A DNA stretch of 64,000 nt from Brachypterus glaber (taxonomy: Eukaryota; Arthropoda; Insecta; Coleoptera; Kateretidae), in assembly GCA_958510825.1 (NCBI GenBank), contig OY294047.1, positions 37,545,747 to 37,609,746 on the forward strand, given 5' to 3'. Below, in pieces: positions 33,181 through 44,990 of this stretch. A program made the translations under genes and the position numbers. Numbering within the stretch: position 1 is the stretch's first letter; each line of letters starts with the position of its first letter. The notes below the pieces were generated by a model. It did no database searches, was not told the DNA's origin, and was given only the letters and a program-made list of their open reading frames with translations.

Positions 33181-34631
33181 TAGTTAATTTTAAACGTTGA
33201 AATTTTTTAATTGATTAGTAAACTTTATAATAAGAAACATGTGTTTTTTTTTAATATTAATGTTTCTTGTTAATCCGGCTCAAAGGCCCAATTTGTACTA
33301 TTTTTTTAAATATTTTTTTTTTTCGTTTCATAATAAACCCACCAAAGTAAATTTTTAATTGTCAAGTTTTAATAGATTGCAAGTGATTAAATAGTGACAA
33401 ATATCTTTAAATTTCGTGTTTAATTCAAAACCCGGATAGAAATTTTGATTTTATAAAGTTGAACAAAAGTTCTTATCAATATTTAATTTTAATCATTAAA
33501 TAATTTCCTTAATGGTTAGGAGGGTAATTTGAGATTAACGTGTGTTAAGAAAAGTGCTAAAATAATAAATGGTCATTGGTCTTACCGTGTGACTTTTATT
33601 ATTACATATAATTAATGCTTAATGGTCCTTTTAAGGCCATTACCTACCTTTAAAATTAGTTAAATATTACATATAGACCGAGTACTAATAAATCATACTT
33701 ACATGTTATGAAATGTATAGTTTATTAAACGTAAATTTATTTTGTAATTTTAATTTAATTTGCTTTCGAACTGTATTTGATATATGTATTAATTTTTTAA
33801 AGAAAGTTATTATACGTACCTAGTATTATATTTAATAGATATACCCTTAGGTTACCTATGGTAGGTACTTATAATACTATACTGTAATAATAATTATTAT
33901 ATTGAACTAAAAGTAAAAGTGAAAAAAAAATAAATTTGAAGGCTGAAACTGAAAATATAATAATATCCAAAATAAATTCTTTTCCTACGATCCTCTATGA
34001 AAATGACATTTATCACACTCTTTTGTTCTTTAGAAAACGCCTAGTTAGATATTTATGTATGTAGGTTTGCCTAATTTTGTTAAGATATTTAAGTTGTAAA
34101 TTCTAGGAATTTTACTCACCTCGTTTTATATGCCATTTTCCACCTTTCATTACAGACTTTTTTGATGTCTTTTATGTTTTTCAATCCAAATATTTCTGTT
34201 TTTCATGTCAAAAATAAGAACTATAGTTATAACCTTACTATTTTGACCCAGGTCAATATAACTTAATATGTTTTATTAATGTCTGGATTTTATTAAAATT
34301 ACTTAATTTATGATTTAGTTACCTTACATTTTATAAAAATCAATATTTCCTCATGAAATGTAAAACATTGTAGAATTTTACAGTCTTATGTGGTAGCATA
34401 TCCACACAAATCAAAATTAATTAGTAAACTGTCAAATTTTCCTTGATTTAAAAGATGCTTGCGGTTAGGCAACCCATTAAACAGTGTTGAGCTTCCAATA
34501 TATGTTGTATTAAATATAAAACCAAGAAAACTAAAGGTAAATAAAAAACATATTTCCTGTTGACATACATATATAAAATTGTATGCTATTTTGTGTTTGG
34601 CTTTTCCCAAAAATTTGTATACTAACACCTA
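33181..34631. other. Dfd upstream, low-repeat stretch
   Basis: 1.4 kb with no recognisable repeat, rich in TAAT/ATTA cores and TTAATGG motifs (33470-33660). It is the best candidate for conserved regulatory DNA upstream of the promoter, but this is inference only. Confidence 0.3.
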
Positions 34632-35131
34632 TACAGATATTATCTTATATATTGAGCATAAAATTACCTTTACGACAATTCACTACACATAATTTTCACG
34701 ATTAAACAAGTTATAACACTCAAAAATAGTAGAGCGTCGCGATGTGTACCTGTCTAAATGTTATTTGATAGTCGATTAAATCAATCATGGAAGAGCACTT
34801 GCCGCGCATGCCCAGGCTGTTGGGATATTAGATTCCGAAATATCTTTGGTAAAATCACAAAATTCCGTAGGAATATTGCCAAATTACGTTATACTTTTAC
34901 AAAACATAATTTGTGATTTTAAATTAGAAAAATACATTTTGAAATTACAAGATTGATATTTAAAAATTACAAAATTAATTAGTGATATTACAAAATTAAT
35001 TAGTGATATCACAGTTTTTGTTTAAAAGTCCAAAAAAAAGGTAAAAATATAATAAATCTGTAAAAATTCAAAATAAGTTGGGTATTTTTCACAGAACCAA
35101 TATTGTAATTTTCAGTACCTTTTTATCAGTG
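34632..35131. mobile_element. M2 MITE, copy 2 (inverted, one end only)
   Basis: Reverse complement of about 490 bp of the element at 29698, ending in TTTTATCAGTG followed by TA. Similarity stops near 34632; the other terminus was not found, so the copy is truncated or chimeric. Confidence 0.7.
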
Positions 35132-35231
35132 TAGGCATAAACATTAAATCAACTAAAATCTAAATTGACAGATCCATTATTGGAAGTAATTATTTTTGGA
35201 TATCATTGTGCAAAAATAAAGGATTTAACTA

Positions 35232-35493
35232 CACTGAAAAAAACGTTGGTTTGGACTTTTAAAACTACAAAGACGTGTTTTAATATTGTAAAAATGCGAA
35301 ATAATTTCACAAATTATTATGTAATATCACAGGAAAATGTTGTGAAATTAAAAAAAATCATTTTTATGAATTTACAAGATTACAACGCTGTTTAGTTAAA
35401 TTACAAAGTTGATATGTAATATTACTAACAAAATCGGTGGCATTAAATAACCAACGATATTGTTAGTAATTTCACAAAACAATTTTTAGAGTG
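35232..35493. mobile_element. M3 MITE, copy 1
   Basis: TA-flanked 262-bp element, ends CACTGAAAAAAACGTTGG and ATTTTTAGAGTG. Interior palindrome around GTTAGTAAT/ATTACTAAC. It lies 100 bp from the M2 copy at 34632. Confidence 0.8.
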
Positions 35494-35587
35494 TAGGTAA
35501 TAGCAAAAGATGTATCTGCCTCTTCACCTTCAGATCAATATTTTCAACAGTTATTTTAAACAACTAACTGCTATATGAAATAACCAT

Positions 35588-35857
35588 TTTTATTTTTTTT
35601 TATTTTGTTTTAACCTCGTACTATTCTACTTAATTAAGCATCCCCTAAGTCCAGGACTTGTGTGGGCTAGTAGTAGAGGGAACCACCGGCTTATACTGAC
35701 TTTCGAACCAGTTTCTAGGGATTGTCCGTTTCACTTATCGCCTTCGCCAAATTTCAATTATTAATTAACTGAAAAAGGCAAATCGGCGCCAGTGAGAATC
35801 GAACTCACGATAGTAGACTTGCTTTACATACGCGCTAGCCACTACGCTATGCCTTCC
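35588..35857 (-). mobile_element. tRNA-derived SINE, copy 2
   Basis: Minus-strand copy: head GGAAGGCATAGCGTAGTGGC, B box GTTCGATTCTC, then the same body and TTAATTAAGTAGAATAGTAC end. The tail is A/T-rich. The head differs more from the other two copies, so subfamilies exist. Confidence 0.85.
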
Positions 35858-36160
35858 AATTATACAACACAATTATAACTATTACTAGATAATAAACAGA
35901 ACATTGAGACAAGCAAGTTTCTGGTTTTCAACGAAAACCACATATCAGGCCCAACAATGTTTTATCTTAAATTTTTAGATAATTTTATGTAAGAAAGTCA
36001 ATAATATAGAAATTAAAACTTAAAAGCTGTCAAGATTTATTTTCAAAAACGTAATTGTGAGACAAAAAACCATAACCGTGACTTCGTGTAGGTACCTTCC
36101 CACTAAGCAAAATAACCTTACGGGAAGCTTACCGCAAGCTTTATTTGGGGTGTGTAGAGG

Positions 36161-36300
36161 CCTATCCAGAAGCTTGCATAAGAACATAAAACATAAGAAT
36201 GCGATGCCGTGATTGGCTTACAAGATACATGGCGGCATATCAAGCCCACCACGGCATCTCCTTGTTATGTATTATGTTGTTATGCGAGCCTGTGAATAGG
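36161..36300. mobile_element. Foldback family Z, copy 1
   Basis: A 140-bp palindrome: CCTATCCAGAAGCTTGCATA ... TATGCGAGCCTGTGAATAGG, arms with ACATAAAACATAA and GATGCCGTG/CACGGCATC. Nested in the element at 36099. Confidence 0.7.
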
Positions 36301-36599
36301 TACTAAGTTAGGAAGAAAGCTTACAGTAAGCTTGCAGTAAGCTTGTATAGACCTTGTAAAAGACTTTTTAAAGCTTGCATTGGTAAGTTTCGTAAGGTTC
36401 AGGCAAGCTTGAGGTAATGTTTAGAGTAAGCTTAACAGAAGGTTATCATAAGCTTATTTAAAGTTTAATAAACAGGTTACAAAAAAAAATGAACAACCAT
36501 GGTATAAAAAAGGAAACTAGGATTTTGCCTATGAGAAAATTAAACCACAAGGGTTGGAGTGGGTTAATTTTAATTTCTTGCCATTAGTCCCTCCACATA

Positions 36600-36765
36600 C
36601 ACTGATACAAAGGATTTATTTGGATATGGCCAATTAAATTATTTGGTTGTGATAACAAATTTTATTCAAGTTAAATAAATATTTAGTTCATGAAAACAAA
36701 TATTTTAATTTCAAACTGATTTATTAATGGGAACAAAATAGTTTATTTGACAGAAACAGCAACGT
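36600..36765. repeat. Fragment related to the MITE at 25010
   Basis: CACTGATACAAAGGATTTAT after a TA, then ATTATTTGGTTGTGA, AAATATTTAGTTCATG and CATTAATGGGAACAAAAT-type segments similar to the 25010 element. Only partial. Confidence 0.5.
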
Positions 36766-36994
36766 TTCATAGGTAACCTTTCTAGAAGTTTATATTACGG
36801 CTTTCTTAAAGATTTAATTTGAAACGTTGTGTAAGTTAGGAATGTAAAGCTTGACGTAAAAATTCAAAATTTAAAATTTATTTATTAGCGCTATAACTAA
36901 ACAGTTTTACACACGTCACATTTTTTACATACCTTTTTAAAAGCTTGCAAATGTAAGCTTACAGCAACGTTGGCAAGGTTGCATGCTCAGTGGG

Positions 36995-37684
36995 TTATGG
37001 CCCCTGTGGACATTTTGATGGGAATCGCTTTAAAATTAAAATTTACAATTGACAATTTAGCTTTGTCGGTACGATAAACTAAGTATTATACTATTATAGT
37101 AATTATTTACACCTTAACAGTAAAATCAAACTGATTCTCAATATTGATATCTATGTATATTAACCGGACCCAATTTTTGATCGATCCATACACACATATT
37201 TTGACACATCTTTGATCGATCTGCTTACACAGTTTAAGCATGTTGATATAACAATAATTGTTTGTTAAACTTTTTTTTTAATATCGATAGTCTCGATAAA
37301 TAAACACCGCTGTGTCTCGTGGGATATGCAAGTCATTTTTAGTGCAACTGCATTTCGGCGTCAGCCATCCTAGCCGTACAACTTTCCCAGTAGTAAACCT
37401 GTCATTTACCTGCTTTTCGTCTCAGCAAAGAAAAATTTGAGGCTAGTTTAAAGAAAGTTTAAATTGATATTTTGCATATTTAATTTGTTTTTAAAAGAGT
37501 ATTTTATAAAAATTACATTTTTCTGCCAACTACTTCAGACCCAGCGTATGCTAGTGACATAATTGGGACAGCGCAAGCTTCACAAGAGGGGATTTATTGA
37601 CTTAGTAGTCTAGCTCTCCATACTACAAATATCAGTAAAATAAAACAACTAGTTTTTTACTATACTAGTATTATACTGTCTGCC
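36995..37684. other. Dfd upstream, low-repeat stretch
   Basis: Single-copy-looking; 37310-37450 is GC-richer (GCATTTCGGCGTCAGCCATC). It precedes the stem-loop at 37685 and the exon-like frame at 37784. Confidence 0.3.
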
Positions 37685-37756
37685 TAAGCTGAAAGGTCCT
37701 ATATGTGTATGTTAAACCTATGTAGATAGGACCTTTCAGCTTAGAACGGCAGTATA
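37685..37756. repeat. 72-nt stem-loop, TA-flanked
   Basis: CTAAGCTGAAAGGTCCTAT pairs with ATAGGACCTTTCAGCTTAG; outer CTGTCTGCC / AACGGCAG with TA outside on both ends. Either a miRNA-like hairpin or a tiny palindromic TA-targeting element. Confidence 0.55.
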
Positions 37757-37783
37757 GTTCAAAACAATTATTTACCTATTGTA

Positions 37784-37936
37784 GAAAATACCATTATAAT
37801 TGAAGAAAAAGAAGAATTAAAAGAAAAACAAAAAAAGAACGAAGAGGAAAAAGAGAAATTAGAAGAAGAATCTAAAAATTGTTCGGCTGAAATACTAGAT
37901 ATACATTTGTTACAAATTTTTAGCCGACTCATGTAG
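37784..37936 (+). other. Exon-like Glu/Lys-rich frame, unrecognised
   Basis: 50 open codons reading ENTIIIEEKEELKEKQKKNE, then a stretch ending DIHLLQIFSRLM and a TAG stop. A polypyrimidine-AG (TTTACCTATTGTAG) precedes it and AG|GTAAGC follows the stop. It looks like a short coiled-coil exon, but with no start codon, a stop right at the donor, and AT/A-rich bias, it could be chance. I do not recognise a family. Confidence 0.2.
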
Positions 37937-38229
37937 GTAAGCATATTGAAAGAAAAAATATACTACCCTTTTGGTTCCTGGTACCACAGAGGAAAACAGA
38001 ATTATATTTTTGTCGGTTTGTAATTGGTATTTGTATTGCAAAAATTGGATTTTTTGGACAACAATAAGATAATTAGAAGTTTTAAGTGGGTAAGTCAATA
38101 AAAAATAAGGCATATGCTGGTACATACATGAATACCAAGATATTGAATAGAATATGCTTTATACTGGTATATTTGATATACAGTATATACAGTACAAGTA
38201 ATATACAAGGTGTTATAGTGTTACACAAA
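37937..38229. other. Nothing identified
   Basis: AT-rich sequence before the 125-bp array; TATACAGTATATACAG palindromic run near 38175. Confidence 0.4.
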
Positions 38230-39240
38230 TGGCGGATTACATTAATTAATATATACTTTTAACTTATACTTATAGTGATTGAATTAATTAGTAATAGTTA
38301 TATTTAATAAGCATAAAGTTATTGAAAGCTATTTTTATATACTTTTAACTTATACAATATATTAACAATAATAATATTTAGCTTATTCGTGATTGAATTA
38401 ATTACAATAATAATTAATAATTATTACTATTATTAATAGTTATATTTAATAATCATAAAGTTATTAAAAGCTATTTACATATAATTTTAACTTATAGTAT
38501 AATAACAATAATAATATTTAGCTTATTAGTGATTGAATTAATTACAATAATAATTAATAATAATAATAATTTAATAATCATAAAGTTATTAAAAGCTATT
38601 TACATATACTTTTAACTTATAGTATAATAACAATAATAATATTTAGCTTATTAGTGATTGAATAAATTACAATAATAATTAATAATAATAATAATTTAAT
38701 AATCATAAAGTTATTAAAAGCTATTTACATATACTTTTAACTTATAGTATAATAACAATAATAATATTTAGCTTATTAGTGATTGTATTAATTACAATAA
38801 TAATTAATAATAATAATAATTTAATAATCATAAAGTTATTAAAAGCTATTTACATATACTTTTAACTTATAGTATAATAACAATAATAATATTTAGCTTA
38901 TTAGTGATTGAATAAATTACAATAATAATTAATAATAATAATAATTTAATAATCATAAAGTTATTAAAAGCTATTTACATATACTTTTAACTTATACAGT
39001 ATAATAACAATAATAATATTTAGCTTATTAGTGCTTGAATTAATTAGTAATAGTTATATGTAATAAGCATAAAGTTAATAAAAGCTATTTTTTTGTGTTT
39101 AATTTGTAAAAATTGGATGACAAACAAAAACATCTAAAGCGACAGAAGTCAGCTGATTTTATTATCTACTATTAATTTTATTTTATTATGGCTCTAGTTC
39201 TCAGACTAAACACTAGCTAAATAATGGTAAATATTTTTTT
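38230..39240 (+). repeat. Dispersed repeat X, copy 3 with expanded interior
   Basis: The 3' part (39050-39240: AAAAATTGGATGACAAAC, CATCTAAAGCGACAGAAGTC, CTAAATAATGGTA) aligns with copies 1 and 2. The 5' part is the 125-bp tandem array listed separately. Confidence 0.65.
38326..39085 (+). repeat. 125-bp tandem repeat array
   Basis: The mark AAAGCTATTT recurs near 38326, 38466, 38591, 38716, 38841, 38966 and 39080, giving four intervals of exactly 125 bp flanked by degenerate units of 141 and 114 bp. Each unit: ACATATACTTTTAACTTATA, AATATTTAGCTTATTAGTG, AAT-rich run, ATCATAAAGTTATTAAAAGC. Central units are almost identical, indicating recent amplification. Confidence 0.9.
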
Positions 39241-39920
39241 TTGTACATATAATTTAAATTATATTTTGCATATTCATTACTACTTATATACTCATTAGAA
39301 CTTTGGTATTAGAACTGAGGGGCAAATTTTGCACCTTGACATAAAAAAATGCATTATGTTTCTATAATGGTAAGTAAAGTAGGTAAGTGGATTTTCGTTT
39401 TAAAGTTATCAAGTAGTAATTTACCTAATAACTAAATTACTATTTTGACACAACAAATTTTATTGAATAAAACATTGTCCAATATACTAATACTAATTCT
39501 ATTTTGTATAACATAATAAACGTGCTTATTTAAAATTTTGGCGAAGGCGCACTATGTTGGTTAATTTTAACGATACAAATAAAGCTGGCTGACATAACCA
39601 CAAACATAACGTTGTAAGCCTGCGCTCATCAATCCAATCACATGTATTATGGTTATGGGAGCCTCTGGGCGGCGCTTTACTGAAGTAAAAATGTATAATT
39701 AAAAATATTTTAAAGATTAGATTTTATTCTCTTGGTAAAAAATGAACCAAGAAAAAACTATACATATCCATGGTTTGGTATCTAGCCACATTCGGTACGA
39801 TAAATAAAAAATAGGTTTATGGAATATTTAACTAATATTTTTATAATTTTGATAAAATTAAAAAAATCCAAAAAAAAAGATTCTTGCTTTTTAAAAAAGA
39901 TTTCATACTAATTATTTTTT
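39241..39920. other. Nothing firm
   Basis: 39580-39665 (ACATAACCACAAACATAACG ... GGTTATGGGAGCC) is a loose foldback perhaps distantly related to family Z. Otherwise AT-rich. Confidence 0.35.
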
Positions 39921-40198
39921 AACGTTTTTATTTACATTACATTACATTTTGTTTAACCTCGTACTATTCTACTTAATTAAGCATCCCCTAAGTCCAGGAC
40001 TTGTGTGGACTAGTAGTAGAGGGAACCACCGGCTTTAATTGACTTTATAGGGAGTGTCCGCTTCACTTTCGCCTTCACCAAATTTCAATTATTAATTAAC
40101 TGAAAAAGGCAAATCGGCGCCGGTGAGAATCGATCTCACGCTATTTGTGTAGTAAACTTGCCAAGTACAACGCGGTAGTCCACTACACCATCCTCCCC
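39921..40198 (-). mobile_element. tRNA-derived SINE, copy 3
   Basis: Minus-strand copy: GGAGGATGGTGTAGTGGACT head, GATCGATTCTC B box (one base off), body with CCGGTGGTTCCCTCTACTAC, and an ATGTA-repeat tail (39931-39950). It is closest to copy 1 in the head. Confidence 0.85.
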
Positions 40199-40435
40199 TA
40201 TCAACCAATCATTTAATAATATTTCTGGCCACGTGTTAATTTCTGTACAATCATATTAAGATATAAGAAACCGTAAAAATTTAAATATTTAATATTATTT
40301 AATAAAATGAATGTCAAAAATGTTGAAGTATGAAGTCATATAAAGAAGAATTAAAAGCAAGAGTTGTATTAAGAAAGATGTTATTGTATTATTTTATTTA
40401 TTTGTTAGGGACACAGTCTCATCGGCTATGTTGTA

Positions 40436-40459
40436 ATTAATAATAATAATAATAATAAC

Positions 40460-40505
<46 letters not shown>
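40436..40505. repeat. (AAT)n microsatellite
   Basis: About 22 AAT units with one C interruption (AACAAT). Confidence 0.95.
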
Positions 40506-41006
40506 TTATAGCTATATTGGGAATTTTCTACTGTAGAAAATTCTAGTGAGAATCGCTGTAGTATTTTGTTTTCCTGTATTTCTCTTTTATAACAAGATTT
40601 CATACCTAAAACTAATTAATAATTAAATATGAATATATAACTATTTATAATTATTATTATTTATTTATTATTTACCAAAAAATACCTTAAAATATTCTTT
40701 TTATAAAATGTAATGACAGTTTTTATAGGTTGACTTTTATGAACATGCTTGCAAGCCTAGCGCAGTACCGGGCTAGCCAGTGCTGCAGTAACTGACTAAA
40801 CTATTGACAGAACTTAATTTGCAATTTAAAAATAGACAAAAAAGTTTTAGTTTAGTAGTTGAGAATGTAATTAAATTAACCAAATCAAAGAATATGTTCG
40901 TAAAAATATTAAGATAAGTAATAAAACAATTTATATCAATTTGCGATAAAAAAAATATAAAAGTTGGTTTGACACATTATAAATATTTAAAAAATAATCT
41001 TCCGAA

Positions 41007-41165
41007 TTACACATGATTTTTCGAATTATCGGGAAAAATTCACAGTTTTCATTCAAATTTGCTCTCCAGGGGCGACGCCCCGGTCGTAATTATTTCTAGA
41101 CAGCAAATTTTCATGAAAACAGGGAAATTTTCCCTCATAATTCTCAGCCTCTTGTGTAATTATAT
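41007..41165. repeat. ~160-bp foldback with GGGGCGACGCCCC core
   Basis: TTACACATGATTTTTCGAAT and inverse-like ...CTTGTGTAA; ATTCAAATTTGCTCTCC pairs with the AGCAAATTTTCATG region around a GC-rich core at 41070. MITE-like. Confidence 0.5.
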
Positions 41166-44100
41166 ATGACAATATTAGGAATCCATATCACAAATATTGT
41201 TCTTTTCTTGTTGTTTTTTTGTTTTTGTCACATTTTTGTTGTCAACTAGGTACTTCTCATTGCAATATTAGGAACACGGCATCTTAGATCTCAAAAAATT
41301 ACCTTTTTGTTTCTTTATTGATCGAAACACAATATGGGCCAAGAAAGTGTGTGTTCGTATCTATCTTATTACTTACTTGCCCTGCAATAACCGATGCTAC
41401 CCGGCTAAATTTTTATAGAGCAAGAGCACGAAACATCAACTGAGTTTCTGTGGCAGTGGCGTCTATATCACAGAGGACGACGTTAAGTAAAAATTTTAAG
41501 AGGGGGTGGCAATATTAAGAACATGGCAATAATTATCTCACCCACCTTATTTAAAGTTGTAATTTTTAAGACGCAGTTAAAAAAAAACTGGTGCATGCTT
41601 AAAAATTCAAACAGAATAATACTGGATAAATTCGCCTTTAGATCCCTAACTCAATAGTAACTACAAAGTATACTCCATTTCCAATTACTCTTTTACGAGA
41701 AAAAACTATCAAAATAAAGTAAGATTGGTCGATTTCTCTCTATATTTCTCCTAGTTTTTTTTCTCTAACTCAAACAGTCAAAGTCGGTACATGTAACTAA
41801 TTAATACAAGAAAAATGCATTTGGCCGAAAACCAGGCCGCTCGTCAACAATGTTGAGTCAAAATGTCAACTTTTACCAACAATCATTAATAAAGATGCTA
41901 GTGACATTTTAAAAATGTACACCGTTGCGGCCTATACGGTTGACTAAGAATATTTGTTGTATTCGAAGTTTATTTTGAGTAAAATATGCTTTTTGTTAAA
42001 TATCCAGAATACAAACAGGCAGAGGCGATGACTCTTAGAAGAGCCGGTGGAAAATGCGTTTGTCTTGCAATTACTTTTATGACAGCCAGTGGCAGCAAAC
42101 GTGTTAACCTATAGACAGTACAATTAAAACTAGCACCTACTTTTCTTTGTAATTTTGATGAAATATTCTTATTCCAACCATAACGTTGTAGATTAAAAGG
42201 GATATAGAAAAATATACACTCCACCTATTTTTACTCTCCATATGAACATTAGATTAAAATCGGTTTAGAAAAAAAAAGAATACATTTTAGGGTGCCCCTT
42301 TCAGTATGTTTTTGAACTACTGTACAAACTACTGTAATAATAACTCCCTAAAAGTTTATAAACTATTTTAGAATCACCCTGCAACTATAGCACCTACTTG
42401 GTCATGTATTTCTCATTAACCTCTTTCCTCGATTAATTTATTACCACCATACTATTTTTCTTCTTTGGAAAAATTGCAGGAAAAAGAAACGTAAGTGATC
42501 CAAAACAGCGTTACAAAAACAACATTAATATGATATGCATTTTAACTTTATAGAACGCCCCAAAATGAGAAAAAACAACTTGTCATACCACGATGGAGAG
42601 GTCTTTTCTCTAGATTTTAAGATCTCTATGGCCAGAATAAATTGAAATCAGCAACGAGATCACAAAACTTCCACCACCCAAGAAAAGATTACCAATTCAT
42701 GACTGATGTAACTCCAGCATCAGTGAGCTAGTTTTACCCCCTCTAATCTCCATTCAAACTAATTCCTTTTCAGATAAATGATCCATACACTAAGCCTGTC
42801 TCTTAAAAAAGGACCCACAAAAAAAAAGAAGAAAAAGTTTATATGACGGTGAAGTTGAAATCGTATTATTCATATATAGAAGTAAAAATAATAACAACTT
42901 TTTAAATAAAACAAATTTCCTTGGTATGGTTGAATAGCGGATAGGACTCTTATTTAAAATTCGTACTTTTAAAATAGTCAGAGGGAGTTAATAAATGAAG
43001 CGACTGACAAAGTTCTACGGATATATTAATTAATTATTGTTTAGCATAACTGACATGCCGTGGATGGTTCCTACTAAGCTTGTCAGAGAGAAATGTAGAA
43101 AAAAATATGAAGGAAATTCAAATACAAAGATGCTCATTTATAAATATATTTATTAAAATATAACTAGCTATGATATAATATTTTTAATTTTTAAGTGCTC
43201 TGAAATTAAAGTTTCACGGTAGTGAATAAAAAAATCGTTCTATGAAAACCAAAACTTTTTTTTTCAAAAAATTTCCGTTTTAAAAGCCAAACAAAATTGT
43301 TAAAAAAATATTTTTATAAAATGCACCTATTCTTACAGAGGAAATTATTTTTTGTGGGCAGCATTTTTTTTTTAGTGTTTCAGTCATAAATCTTTGTTCT
43401 CGGAGGAAAAAAAAGCTTGTTGCATGCAAACCTTAATATTTTAACTCGGGCCACTTTTTGGTAAGGTCTAAGATCATCAATAAAGAAAAATGTCACATAA
43501 ATATAAATGTAAACAAGCATTAAGCCATGCAGAATATCAATCATATTTTAGTCAAAATATTTTAGAAATATATAACTATAGTTCTTTTGCTGTGTCGAAT
43601 TATTTTTAAGAAATTGAAGGATATTTCCCAAAGGTTTTTAATAAAATTTAATATTTTTTGTAAGTTTGGGGTAACTGTTACTCTGCCGTTTAATAAAAAT
43701 GGATGTATCTACAAGTTTGTGGTTTTTGAGGTTAGGGGCGTATTTTACATTACCCAGTCAACACGTAAGAGTATGATCATAAATTTTTGGCCACAAAACT
43801 ATATTATTGCAGTAAAAGTGGTTGTAATAATTTCATAAATATGGATGGCATATTAAAAAAACTTTAACAATGGATTTCTCAAAACTTTATTTTTTTAGAT
43901 AGACCCATTTCAAGTAACACTGCATTACTATTGTGAAGAAGAAAATATATTTTCAAAACACACAACAATGAAAAATGTTATTATATTATCATATTATGAA
44001 CAGTTATAATTAATAATTTTATTATGAATGAAGTAGAAAACTATTCTTTTTTTCAACAAGAAAACCCATTAGTGGTCAACTATTCTAATGGGTGTCTGCC

Positions 44101-44305
44101 CGACACTATGTATCCAGTTTATCCACTTCCACTGTTGTTTGTCTTCAGGTCTGTTCCCGATTTTCCTTTTTTTATTGTATCTATACTATATGTATATAGA
44201 TTCTATAGACATAGATTAAGGCATGTATGTCTATATCCAGCTTTACTTTGTCTTCTTTTTTTCTTTTGCTGTTTTTCCTGCTTCCACTAATTTAGGAGCA
44301 ATACT
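41166..44305. other. Longest repeat-poor stretch
   Basis: About 3.1 kb in which I see no repeat partner, RNA or supported gene. Open frames at 41970-42224 (-), 43587-43838 (+) and 44024-44290 (+) have low-complexity or hydrophobic translations without motifs. A CAGTTACCGG-like CpG patch is at 41385-41465. Confidence 0.35.
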
Positions 44306-44309
44306 TCAA

Positions 44310-44690
44310 TTTTTTCAATTTCAATTCAATTCAATTCATTTATTTATCGTAAGAAAAAATTTACAATAGTTATTCTACAGTAATTTCACACTGGACATAG
44401 TATGTCTTGATTCATTCTTTAAATGTGTATCAATTAAACTGTCTATTTTATTATTTTTTGGTATTTTCTTTCTGTTCCTGGGTCTTTAGGCAGTCTTTGA
44501 ATGTGTTTTTACCAACTAATCTTTTTTTTTTATTTTCTTTGCCTTTTTCCCGGTCATGTTTGTTTGATATCCTGTCCCGTTTAGTTTTTCCTACTAATTT
44601 CCTCAGATATTTAATTTCTATAGTCATGCACGGTATTTTACCTTGTTGGTCTTTCGCAGAGCCCAGAGTTTACCGTAAAAACTGTTCAAT
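44310..44690 (-). pseudogene. LINE 3' end, (AATTG)n tail
   Basis: Minus-strand frame with LGSAKDQQGKI...MTIEIKYLRKLVGKTKRDRI, matching the C-terminal pattern (aeMkfLRr..GktrrDRirN) of widespread insect LINE proteins. It lacks the RT domain. The 3' end is an (AATTG)n-like tail (44349 down to 44306). Length and decay show a truncated copy. Confidence 0.6.
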
Positions 44691-44990
44691 AATTTTAAAA
44701 TCTGATTTTTAGTTTGGCCTTAATAATGGCTCAAAAATGACCTTGACCAAGAGCTACTACATTATAAATATTAATATTGTTTTTTTTATATGTCAAAATA
44801 TTAATAACAATTATTTTAAATAGGTACTACTTGACATTAAATAAGATATTAATTATCGATGTTGAAATAAATTATTGATTGTTGTTTAAAATGTTTAGGT
44901 ATACCTGTACATGTTTTTTTTACCCAAATCTTATCTCTAAAATAAAGTTGAATTATAATTAATTATACAGAGAAAATAGCTATTTTGGTA

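Larger units (their letters stand above)
36099..36994. mobile_element. AAGCTT-rich element with CCCACT ends
   Basis: Ends CCCACTAAGCAAAATAACCT and the inverse AAGGTTGCATGCTCAGTGGG. Subterminal sequence has many AAGCTT/TAAGCTT motifs (36126-36460, 36950-36975). It hosts a 140-bp foldback (36161-36300) and a fragment at 36600. Class unknown; no clear target duplication. Confidence 0.5.

Noticed and set aside
35790..35857. tRNA gene on the minus strand
   Set aside because: A and B boxes are present but the cloverleaf is imperfect and the same SINE body follows in all three copies.
38326..39085. CRISPR array
   Set aside because: Units are contiguous 125-bp tandem repeats without unique spacers in a eukaryotic genome.
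40394..40603. 69-codon minus-strand frame
   Set aside because: Its poly-Ile core is the translation of the (AAT)n microsatellite.
44024..44290. 88-codon plus-strand frame with hydrophobic C-terminus
   Set aside because: Phe/Cys/Leu-rich translation arises from T-rich DNA; no signal peptide plus mature domain or homolog recognised.
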